Shown piece by piece: positions 1-5,741 of a stretch of 5,803 nucleotides of DNA. Position 1 is the first letter of the stretch. Every line of letters begins with the position of its first letter. Where the stretch lies: contig CAZDOQ010000094.1 in NCBI GenBank assembly GCA_964507035.1, positions 1 to 5,803 of the forward strand, in the 5' to 3' direction. The position numbers were made by a program, and so were the translations under genes. Under the pieces are notes generated by a model. That model had not been told where the DNA came from. It was given only the letters and a program-made list of their open reading frames with translations, and made no database searches. The DNA comes from Pseudolachnospira sp964507035. GTDB lineage: Bacteria; Bacillota; Clostridia; Lachnospirales; Lachnospiraceae.

Positions 1-2
1 AA

Positions 3-410
3 GGCGGCGATATTGTTCTCATTAATTTTGCCCGAACAGGACAGGTGGTTCATTATAGTTCAGGGCCTTTTGGCATCCACAAAGGCGGGCCAAGATGGAC
101 ACCGTATGAAAAAAGAGCCAAACAAAAACATCGAAGAGTAATTTATTATACTCCATATGTGGAGTATGCGGCGAAATACCAGTTTCCTGATCCTGAAAAG
201 GTGATATTTGCAAAGAACTGGGATCAGGTACTAACGCTGCTGCAGGAACATGGGCCGGATAGCAGAGTTTCTGTGCTTACAGATGGGAGCATTTCTTACT
301 TCCGCGGCCAGGAACGGGCTGGATTCCTTACTCCGCAAAATTCCCCGTATACAGCTGATAATATTTGCCCCTGGCCTCAATCAGCTGATCGTGGGTGCCC
401 CGCTCTATGA
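3..410 (+). CDS. C-terminal part of a LarA-like (lactate racemase domain) protein; 5' end outside window, 3' end probably altered
   Basis: The frame is open to the left edge (first full codon at 3), so the GTG at 45 is not a credible start. The visible protein begins GGDIVLINFARTGQVVHY, then has a GPFGIHKGG stretch, an IYYTPY strand, KVIFAKNWDQVLTLLQEHGP and finally SRVSVLTDGSISYF ending at 302. From memory this order (a 'put on record' strand, HVVHY/GxFG, a KVIxAxxWxxVLxLL helix, then a VxVxxDxxIxYF strand) matches the C-terminal domain of nickel-dependent lactate racemase LarA and its DUF2088 relatives. LarA interconverts D- and L-lactate using a nickel-pincer cofactor; many relatives act on other 2-hydroxyacids, so the substrate is open. 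The family normally ends very near the YF strand, yet here the frame continues another 34 codons to a TGA at 408-410, antisense to the ABC gene. That tail looks non-native. The catalytic N-terminal domain is not visible. Confidence 0.6.
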   Translation, partial: GGDIVLINFARTGQVVHYSSGPFGIHKGGPRWTPYEKRAKQKHRRVIYYTPYVEYAAKYQFPDPEKVIFAKNWDQVLTLLQEHGPDSRVSVLTDGSISYFRGQERAGFLTPQNSPYTADNICPWPQSADRGCPAL

Positions 411-2208
411 TCCGGCCCTGCTCCATGACCATGATACAGTCGGAGTTTTTCACCGTGGACAGCCGGTGGGCAATGACAAAGGTGGTGCGCCCCTTCATCA
501 GGGCGTCCATGCCGTCCTGAACCAGCCTCTCCGTCCGGGTGTCAATGGAGGAAGTGGCCTCATCCAGAATCAGCGCCGGCGGGTCCGCCACCGCGGCCCG
601 GGCAATGGCCAAAAGCTGCCGCTGCCCCTGGCTCAGGTTGGCCCCGTTTCCGGTGAGCATGGTGTCATATCCGTCGGGCAGGCGGCGGATGAAGCCGTCT
701 GCGTTGGCCAGCTTGGCCGCCTGAATACACTCCTCGTCCGCAGCGTCCAGTTTGCCGTAGCGGATGTTGTCCATGACGGTGCCAGTGAACAGGTGGGTGT
801 CCTGGAGCACCATGCCCAGGGAGCGGCGCAGCGCCGGTTTCTTGATCTTGTTGATGTTGATGCCGTCATAGCGGATCTTGCCGGCGGCGATGTCGTAGAA
901 CCGGTTGATCAGGTTGGTGATGGTAGTCTTGCCGGCGCCGGTGGCGCCCACAAAGGCAATCTTTTGTCCCGGCTTAGCCCAGAGGCTGATGTCGTGGAGG
1001 ACCATCTTATCCGGCGTGTACCCAAAGTTCACATGCTCCAGGACCACGCCGCCCTCCTGCTTGGTGTAGGTAACGCCGCCGTCTTTTTGGGGCACTTTCC
1101 AGGCCCACAGGTTGGTCCGGGTGGGGGACTCGGAGAGTTGTCCCTTCTCGTCCTCCCGGGCGTAAACCAGGTCCACAACTCCCTCGTCCGTCTCCGGCGC
1201 CTGGCCCATCAGATTGAATACACGCTGGGCGCCGGCAGCCGCGTTGACCACAAAGTTGATCTGCTGGCTCACCTGGGTGATGGGGTTGGTAAAGCTCCGG
1301 TTCAGGCCCACAAAGGTGACGACGGTGCCAATGGTGACGCCAGCCCACTGGTTGATGCCCAGAATGGCGCCCAGAAGGGCCACCAGTGCGTAGCTGATCC
1401 AGCCGATGTTGGCATTCACGGGCATCAGCAGGTTGGCATAGCTGTTGGCTTTGTTGGTGCTGTTTCGCAGTTCCTCGTTGACCTTGCGGAAATCGTCCAG
1501 GGCGGCCTGCTCATGACAGAAGACCTTGATCACCTTCTGGCCGTCCAGCATCTCCTCAATGAAGCCGTCCACGGTTCCCAGATCCCGCTGCTGGCGGTCG
1601 TAATACTTGCCGGACAGCCGGGAAAACCGGGAAGTGACAAACAGCATGACCACCGCCGTGAGAATGGAGATGATGGTCAGAACCGGGTTTAAGAGGATCA
1701 TGGTGATCAGGGTGGCCGCCATGGTGACCACCGAGTTGATGATCTGGGGAATACTCTGGCTCAAAAGCTGCCGCAGGGTGTCCACGTCGTTGGTGTAGAC
1801 GGACATGATATCCCCGTGGGCGTGGGTGTCAAAGTATTGGATGGGCAGAGACTCCATCTTGCTGAACAGATCGTTCCGGAGCCGGAGCATGGTGCCCTGG
1901 CTGACGTTGACCATGATCCGGTTGTAGGTAAAGGCGCTGATGACGCCCAGGCCCATGATGCAGGCCAGGCGGACCAGGTCTTTGGCCAGACCGCTGAAAT
2001 CCCGGGAACCATTGGCCAGCATAGGGGTGATGTAATCATCCACCAGGGTCTGGGGGAAGGTGGCTCCTACCACCGTGGCAATGGCGGTGAGCAAAATACA
2101 GAAGACCACCAGGAGAAACGGAATTTTATAATAGTGTAGCACGTATTGAATGACCCGCTTAATGGCTTGGGAAGCCGTTTTGGATCTGCTTTTTTGTGTG
2201 TCCGGCAT
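328..2208 (-). CDS. ABC exporter half-transporter, hydrolysis-competent subunit of a heterodimer (TM288/BmrD/LmrD-like)
   Basis: 626-aa inner-membrane permease-ATPase fusion, second gene of the exporter operon. Residues about 25-330 form a type I exporter transmembrane domain with six predicted helices (near 29-50, 79-96, 155-172, 175-195, 268-287, 290-303) and the GFIEEMLDGQKVIKVF coupling region at 215-230. The ATPase domain has Walker A GATGAGKT (421-428), Q-loop Q469, signature LSQGQ (525-529), Walker B LILDE with catalytic E550, D-loop SSID (553-556) and switch H581. Glu and His are canonical, but the signature has Gln in place of the first Gly, as expected for the partner of a degenerate subunit. 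A roughly 50-residue linker (about 338-388, containing NLWAWKVP) joins the two domains; similar linkers occur in clostridial members. The start is supported by AGGAGG at 2217-2222, 8 nt upstream. It lies 29 bp after the first gene, so the two are surely co-transcribed. Known relatives export drugs, dyes or peptides; the substrate here is unknown. The 3' end overlaps the racemase-like frame by 83 bp and no terminator is seen after it. Confidence 0.95.
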   Translation of the reverse strand: MPDTQKSRSKTASQAIKRVIQYVLHYYKIPFLLVVFCILLTAIATVVGATFPQTLVDDYITPMLANGSRDFSGLAKDLVRLACIMGLGVISAFTYNRIMVNVSQGTMLRLRNDLFSKMESLPIQYFDTHAHGDIMSVYTNDVDTLRQLLSQSIPQIINSVVTMAATLITMILLNPVLTIISILTAVVMLFVTSRFSRLSGKYYDRQQRDLGTVDGFIEEMLDGQKVIKVFCHEQAALDDFRKVNEELRNSTNKANSYANLLMPVNANIGWISYALVALLGAILGINQWAGVTIGTVVTFVGLNRSFTNPITQVSQQINFVVNAAAGAQRVFNLMGQAPETDEGVVDLVYAREDEKGQLSESPTRTNLWAWKVPQKDGGVTYTKQEGGVVLEHVNFGYTPDKMVLHDISLWAKPGQKIAFVGATGAGKTTITNLINRFYDIAAGKIRYDGININKIKKPALRRSLGMVLQDTHLFTGTVMDNIRYGKLDAADEECIQAAKLANADGFIRRLPDGYDTMLTGNGANLSQGQRQLLAIARAAVADPPALILDEATSSIDTRTERLVQDGMDALMKGRTTFVIAHRLSTVKNSDCIMVMEQGRIIERGTHDQLIEARGKYYQLYTGNFAE

Positions 2209-2237
2209 ACGATATTCCTCCTCTGTTTGCTGCGCCC

Positions 2238-3977
2238 TTACGCAGGCTGATCAAAGTCGCCGCCGCCTTCCATCTGGGAGTGGTAGATATCCTGGTAGAT
2301 GGCGTTGGTCTTCAGCAGGTTTTCATGAGTGTCAAAGGCGTCCACCCGGCCTTCATCCAGGACCAGAATCCGGTCTGCGGACTGGACGCTGGAGACCCGC
2401 TGGGCAATGATGATCTTGGTAGTGCCGGGGATCTCCCTGGCAAAGGCCGCCCGGATCTTGGCGTCGGTGGCCGTGTCCACAGCGCTGGTGGAGTCGTCCA
2501 GGATCAGTACCTTGGGTTTCTTGAGCAGCGCCCGGGCAATGCAGAGCCGCTGCTTCTGACCGCCGGACACGTTGCTGCCGTCCCGTTCCATGTAGGTTTC
2601 ATAGCCGTTGGGCATCCGGTCAATGAATTCGTCTGCGCAGGCAGCCCGGCAGGCCTCTATACACTCTTCCCTGGTGGCGTCCGGGTTCCCCCAACGCAGG
2701 TTATCCAGAATGGTTCCGGAAAAGAGGGTGTTTTTCTGAAGCACCACCGAAACCTGGTTCCGCAGGACTTCCGTGTCATACTGGCGCACATCCACGCCGC
2801 CCACAGAGACGGAGCCGCTGTCTGCGTCATACAGGCGGCAGATCAGGTTCACCAGACTGCTCTTGCCGGAGCCGGTGCCGCCAATGACGCCGATGGTCTC
2901 TCCGCTCTTAATGTGCAGGTCAATGTCGGACAGGGCGTTTTTTCCGCTGCCGCGCTTATAAGAGAAGCTTACATGGTTGAAATCAATCCGTCCGTCTGCC
3001 ACTTCCATCACCGGGTTCTCCGGATCCTTGAGATCGGCCGTCTCATTTAGCACCTCGCTGATCCGGCGGACGCTGGCCAGGGACATGCTGATCATGACCA
3101 CCACCATGGAGAGCATCATCAGGCTCATAAGCAGGGCCATGATATAGCTGAACAGGCTGGTCAGATCTCCGGTGGTCATGGAGCCGTCCACAATAAACTG
3201 AGCGCCAAACCAGGAGACGGAGATGATGCAGAAATAGACGGCCAGCATCATGGCCGGGTTGTTGAAGGCCAACAGCCCCTCGGCCTTGACGGACAGGTTG
3301 CAGAGCATCTGGGAAGCCTTGGAAAATTTAACGTTCTCATAGTCCTCCCGGACAAAGGCTTTGACCACTCGGATGGCGGACACATTTCCCTGGACGCTGG
3401 CGTTTAAGTCGTCGTACCGGCGGAACACCTGGCGGAAGATCTTTAAGGTCACCACCATGATGGCGCCGATGACGGCGATCAGAAAGGCCACTGCAATCAG
3501 GAACATCAGGCTGAGCCGGGGGCTGATGATCAGGCACATGGCAAAGCTGAAGATCAGGTTTAAAGGGGCCCGGACCGCCACTCGGATGATCATCATAAAG
3601 GCGTTCTGGACGTTGGTGATATCCGTGGTCATCCGGGTCACCAGGCCGGGCACGCTGAATTTGTCAATGTTGGAAAAGGAAAAGGTCTGAATGTTGGCGT
3701 AGATGGCCTCCCGCAAATTGGCGGACAGTCCGGCGGAAGCGCCGGCTGCGTTTTTTCCGGCCAGGGCGCCGAACATCAGGCTTAAAAAGGCCATGACCAC
3801 TATCAGGGCGCCGTAGCGGTAGACCACCGGCAGGTTGCCGGCCTCAAGCCCCTGGTCAATGATGATGGCCGTGATAAAGGGAATCAGAATCTCCATGATC
3901 ACTTCCAGCGAGGTCATGCCAATACAGAGAAAGGTGTCCCGCTTATATTTTCCCAGCTGCCGCAAACCTTTTTTCAT
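2238..3977 (-). CDS. ABC exporter half-transporter, degenerate-site subunit of a heterodimer (TM287/BmrC/LmrC-like)
   Basis: 579-aa permease-ATPase fusion and promoter-proximal gene of the exporter operon. The transmembrane domain spans about 14-305, with helices near 17-40, 55-73, 135-152, 156-178, 243-263 and 271-298 and a coupling segment RYDDLNASVQGNVSAIRVVK at 187-206. ATPase motifs: Walker A GGTGSGKS (366-373), Q-loop Q414, signature VSGGQ (470-474), Walker B LILDD (491-495), D-loop SAVD (498-501). Two catalytic positions are changed: the Walker B glutamate is Asp (D495) and the switch histidine is Gln (Q526, in IIIAQRVSS). This is the classic degenerate half of heterodimeric exporters. 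Its intact VSGGQ completes the active site of the 626-aa partner, while its own Walker motifs pair with the partner's LSQGQ. ATP probably stays bound here and gates the pump rather than being cleaved each cycle. The start is chosen for AGGGAGG at 3988-3994, 10 nt upstream. The acidic, glycine-rich tail (GGGDFDQPA) is unremarkable. Confidence 0.95.
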   Translation of the reverse strand: MKKGLRQLGKYKRDTFLCIGMTSLEVIMEILIPFITAIIIDQGLEAGNLPVVYRYGALIVVMAFLSLMFGALAGKNAAGASAGLSANLREAIYANIQTFSFSNIDKFSVPGLVTRMTTDITNVQNAFMMIIRVAVRAPLNLIFSFAMCLIISPRLSLMFLIAVAFLIAVIGAIMVVTLKIFRQVFRRYDDLNASVQGNVSAIRVVKAFVREDYENVKFSKASQMLCNLSVKAEGLLAFNNPAMMLAVYFCIISVSWFGAQFIVDGSMTTGDLTSLFSYIMALLMSLMMLSMVVVMISMSLASVRRISEVLNETADLKDPENPVMEVADGRIDFNHVSFSYKRGSGKNALSDIDLHIKSGETIGVIGGTGSGKSSLVNLICRLYDADSGSVSVGGVDVRQYDTEVLRNQVSVVLQKNTLFSGTILDNLRWGNPDATREECIEACRAACADEFIDRMPNGYETYMERDGSNVSGGQKQRLCIARALLKKPKVLILDDSTSAVDTATDAKIRAAFAREIPGTTKIIIAQRVSSVQSADRILVLDEGRVDAFDTHENLLKTNAIYQDIYHSQMEGGGDFDQPA

Positions 3978-4003
3978 GTTGTAACAACCTCCCTCTTCAC
4001 AAT

Positions 4004-4050
4004 TCCGTATCGTCCGGGTTTGTTTTGGTACGAACTGTTCGGGTCCGTAT
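4004..4050. repeat. Small repeats in the exporter mRNA leader: TCCGTAT pair and CGAACTGTTCG palindrome
   Basis: TCCGTAT occurs at 4004-4010 and again at 4044-4050, exactly 40 bp apart (close to four helical turns). Between them lies CGAACTGTTCG (4031-4041), a perfect 5-bp inverted repeat with a single central base. All sit in the predicted 80-nt leader of the exporter operon. They may be protein-binding sites downstream of the start, or chance. Confidence 0.3.
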
Positions 4051-4054
4051 TATT

Positions 4055-4077
4055 TGCGCTGAAAAGATTGTAGCGCA
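4055..4077. promoter_or_regulatory. Second dyad TGCGCT-N11-AGCGCA bracketing the exporter -10
   Basis: TGCGCT (4055-4060) and AGCGCA (4072-4077) are exact reverse complements spaced by 11 bp, again giving T-N11-A (T4060, A4072). The arms flank the exporter -10 (4067-4072) and reach the predicted start point, so a bound protein would block the promoter. It could be a second LysR site or the operator of another repressor. Its arm sequence is unlike the 4111-4135 dyad, which favours a different protein or chance. Confidence 0.4.
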
Positions 4078-4095
4078 GAATCTCCTAAATGTGAA
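4067..4095 (-). promoter_or_regulatory. Sigma-70-type promoter of the ABC exporter operon
   Basis: On the minus strand, -35 TTCACA (4095-4090, five of six consensus bases) and -10 TACAAT (4072-4067, five of six) are separated by exactly 17 bp. The predicted start is near 4060, giving a leader of about 80 nt before the ATG at 3977. No other hexamer pair upstream of the operon is as good. Confidence 0.75.
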
Positions 4096-4110
4096 ATTCA
4101 AATGTATTAT

Positions 4111-4135
4111 CATCTATAAAGAATGTTTATAGATG
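4111..4135. promoter_or_regulatory. Perfect 10-bp dyad, likely LysR-type regulator recognition site
   Basis: CATCTATAAA (4111-4120) and TTTATAGATG (4126-4135) are exact reverse complements around a 5-bp spacer. The core contains T-N11-A (T4117, A4129) and ATAA-N7-TTAT, the form known for CcpC-like LysR proteins of Firmicutes. The centre (4123) is about -63 from the predicted exporter start, the standard position for a LysR recognition site. The right arm overlaps the -35 of the regulator promoter, which suggests autorepression. Binding by the adjacent regulator is inferred. Confidence 0.75.
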
Positions 4136-4161
4136 ACGAAAAAGCTTTTTTGTGGTACGAT
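4133..4161 (+). promoter_or_regulatory. Promoter of the LysR-type regulator gene
   Basis: -35 ATGACG (4133-4138, four of six consensus bases) and -10 TACGAT (4156-4161, four of six) are spaced by 17 bp, with a predicted start near 4168 and a leader of about 38 nt. The promoter is weak, as is usual for LysR genes. Its -35 shares three bases with the right arm of the dyad at 4111-4135. Confidence 0.55.
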
Positions 4162-4205
4162 AAAAGGGAACAGAAAGAATAGAAAATTGGAAAAGAGGAA
4201 TTGGA

Positions 4206-5132
4206 ATGAATACGATACAACTGGAATGCTTTGTGGCGGTGGCGGAGCACCTGAATTTTTCCAAGGCTTCCCGGGTGCTAAAGATCACGCAGCCGGCGGT
4301 GAGCCACCAGATTCAATCTCTGGAGGAGGAATTGGATGTGAAGCTGTTCAACCGCACCAGCAAAAGCGTGGCCCTGACCACGGAGGGCTTGCTGTTTTTG
4401 GCGGACGCCCATCTGATTTTGAGGACCGCCCTGTCCGCCAAGGAGCGGCTGGGACGCCATGAGCATTTTTTATTCTTTGAGTTGGGGTGCCACAACTATA
4501 TGGAAATGAAGCTGCTGCCGCCGGTGCTGAAGCAGCTGGGGGAGGAGTTTCCGCTGCTGCGCCCTTCCATCCGGCTGATTCCCTTTCCGTCCCTGCTGAG
4601 CCAGCTGGAAAGCAATCAGATTCAGGCAGCTTTGGGCGTCGGGGACGCCCCCCCAAAATCCTCCCTCTATTACTATAAAGAACTCTGTCTGGCGCCCATT
4701 GCCTGTATCTGCGCGCCGGGGCATCCGTTGGCCCGGTATAAGACGCTGACCAAACGGCTGCTTCACGGGAGTTTTGTGGCCTGTTCCCCCCACCAGGTGG
4801 CCGACTCCGTTTTCGCCTTGCAGAGCAATATGCTGGTGAATCTGCCGCCGGAGCAGCGCTATCTGACGGAGAGCATTGAGAGCGCTCTGTCTCTGGTGAG
4901 GGCGCAATTTGGCTACACCCTATATCCGGATTTTTTACCGGCCCGGGAGCCGGACCTGTGCTATATTCCCGTCACCAATCTGCCCGGCGTCTCCTTTGGG
5001 GTGTACTGCCCCTTCGACCACGACGAACCGGTGCTGAAGCGGTTCCTTGCTCTGCTTTCCCAGTACCTGCAGGACAGCCGCTCCTCTGCGGGTTCATCAA
5101 CTCCAGGACCAGCCGGACCCGGCGGCGCTTGA
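4206..5132 (+). CDS. LysR-type transcriptional regulator, divergent from the ABC exporter
   Basis: 308 aa, normal length for the family. The N-terminal winged helix-turn-helix (1-62) is textbook LysR: FVAVAEHLNFSKASRVLKITQPAVSHQIQSLE, with the recognition helix around Q29-I36 and the wing ending at LTTEG (57-61). A linker helix (about 62-86) leads to a periplasmic-binding-protein-like effector domain (about 88-290), including LGVGDAPP (143-150) and the APGHPLA strand-turn (170-176). The co-inducer cannot be named from sequence. The start is supported by GAGGA at 4195-4199, 6 nt before the ATG. The last 15 residues (SSAGSSTPGPAGPGGA region, 293-308) are Gly/Pro/Ser-rich and look like an unstructured extension. 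The divergent placement, shared 228-bp control region and dyad position make the exporter operon its most likely target, together with its own gene. A LysR partner is less common for this exporter class than MarR- or TetR-type regulators. Confidence 0.95.
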   Translation: MNTIQLECFVAVAEHLNFSKASRVLKITQPAVSHQIQSLEEELDVKLFNRTSKSVALTTEGLLFLADAHLILRTALSAKERLGRHEHFLFFELGCHNYMEMKLLPPVLKQLGEEFPLLRPSIRLIPFPSLLSQLESNQIQAALGVGDAPPKSSLYYYKELCLAPIACICAPGHPLARYKTLTKRLLHGSFVACSPHQVADSVFALQSNMLVNLPPEQRYLTESIESALSLVRAQFGYTLYPDFLPAREPDLCYIPVTNLPGVSFGVYCPFDHDEPVLKRFLALLSQYLQDSRSSAGSSTPGPAGPGGA

Positions 5133-5140
5133 TCCAGATC

Positions 5141-5184
5141 CGTCAAAAAAGCATGCCGCCGGTTTTGACGCCGCAGCATGCTTT
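5141..5184. terminator. Bidirectional terminator with two overlapping alternative stems
   Basis: This lies between the convergent regulator gene (stop 5130-5132) and the 151-aa gene (stop 5221-5223). Stem A pairs AAAGCATGC (5148-5156) with GCATGCTTT (5176-5184), a perfect 9-bp stem. Read on the minus strand it is followed by an uninterrupted T run (5150-5145), a good intrinsic terminator for the 151-aa gene. Read on the plus strand the T tract is weaker (TTTCTCTT). Stem B pairs CGTCAAAA (5141-5148) with TTTTGACG (5163-5170), a perfect 8-bp stem that shares base 5148 and interleaves with stem A. Confidence 0.8.
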
Positions 5185-5220
5185 CTCTTGCAATGGATGT
5201 TTTGTTTTTCCCTGAAAGCG

Positions 5221-5676
5221 CTATTTTTTGGAGTTCACAGCGCTCCGGATACGGGCCAGCAGCCCTTTCTTTTTCTGGGGCGCTTGAATGCTTCCGCTCC
5301 GAACGCTCTTGATGGACATGATATAAATGCCGCTGATCTCCACCTTCACTTCCTGCTTCACCGGCAGCACCTCCCACACGTTCCGGTCCGCCGCCAGCAC
5401 CATGATTCGGGGACCAACTTTGGCCTTGACAATGGGCAGCTTGGTCCAGCGCAGGTATTTGGGGGTCCGGTCGATCGCCGATTGGGGCAGTCCGGAGTCT
5501 TTCACCTTCAGCCGCTTTTTGTCAATGATCAGCATGGAGACGGTTTGCTTCATGGCGTCCATCTGCACCGTGGCGTCCGCCTGTTTTTTCTGCATGCGGC
5601 GTCCCAAAAAATACAGGACCGCCAGCACAACCAAGACGATCAGGAGAATGATCATCACAATTTCCCAGAAAGCCAT
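5221..5676 (-). CDS. Single-pass membrane-anchored protein of unknown function
   Basis: 151 aa; I do not recognise a named family, though the sequence resembles uncharacterised clostridial proteins. Residues 4-24 (WEIVMIILLIVLVVLAVLYFL) form one strong transmembrane helix followed by GRRMQKK, so by the positive-inside rule the rest is cytoplasmic. A short polar helix (about 30-44) leads to a strand-rich segment (about 45-123) containing DKKRLKVKDSGLP, RTPKYLRWTKLPIVKAKVGP and EVKVEISGIYIMSIKSV. The tail (134-151) is very basic (PQKKKGLLARIRS...SKK) and could touch nucleic acid or acidic lipid. Overall charge is strongly positive. The layout (one N-terminal helix, then a small beta domain) recalls YajC, but I see no YajC sequence match. 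The start has GGAGGA at 5683-5688, 6 nt before the ATG. It is transcribed alone from a near-consensus promoter, convergent with the LysR gene and separated from it by a terminator, so a link to the exporter is not indicated. Confidence 0.85.
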   Translation of the reverse strand: MAFWEIVMIILLIVLVVLAVLYFLGRRMQKKQADATVQMDAMKQTVSMLIIDKKRLKVKDSGLPQSAIDRTPKYLRWTKLPIVKAKVGPRIMVLAADRNVWEVLPVKQEVKVEISGIYIMSIKSVRSGSIQAPQKKKGLLARIRSAVNSKK

Positions 5677-5710
5677 ATGTGTTCCTCCACCTTCCTATTT
5701 CCGAAAGACT

Positions 5711-5728
5711 GTCCGCCGCCCTCCGGAC
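5711..5728 (-). other. GC-rich inverted repeat in the leader of the 151-aa gene
   Basis: GTCCG (5711-5715) and CGGAC (5724-5728) are exact reverse complements with an 8-bp loop, lying within the predicted leader (5735-5677) and about 22 nt upstream of the ribosome binding site. It could stabilise the 5' end of the transcript. The stem is short and there is no T tract, so it is not a terminator. Significance is uncertain. Confidence 0.35.
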
Positions 5729-5741
5729 GGCATACGCATTG

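Noticed and set aside
45..47. GTG at 45 as the start of the racemase-like gene
   Set aside because: The same frame continues upstream to the window edge with family-like sequence (GGDIVLINFARTGQ), so the gene starts outside the window.
301..327. Terminator after the second exporter gene
   Set aside because: Only a 4-bp GGAA/TTCC pairing is present and no T tract follows, so no terminator can be supported.
250..1692. Long plus-strand open frame (480 codons) opposite the second exporter gene
   Set aside because: It is the antisense shadow of a clearly homologous ABC gene. The translation is rich in G, V, H and Q with no domain logic, and a GC-rich gene commonly leaves such an open antisense frame.
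2196..3050. Plus-strand open frame (284 codons) opposite the first exporter gene
   Set aside because: It is antisense to the ATPase domain, has the same shadow composition, and there is no ribosome binding site or recognisable motif.
4031..4041. CGAACTGTTCG as a LexA (SOS) box
   Set aside because: The Gram-positive LexA site is CGAAC-N4-GTTCG; here the half-sites are separated by one base, so the spacing is wrong.
3978..4060. Riboswitch or attenuator in the exporter leader
   Set aside because: The leader is only about 80 nt, with no stable stem followed by a T run, no small leader peptide with a ribosome binding site that I could identify, and no recognised riboswitch core.
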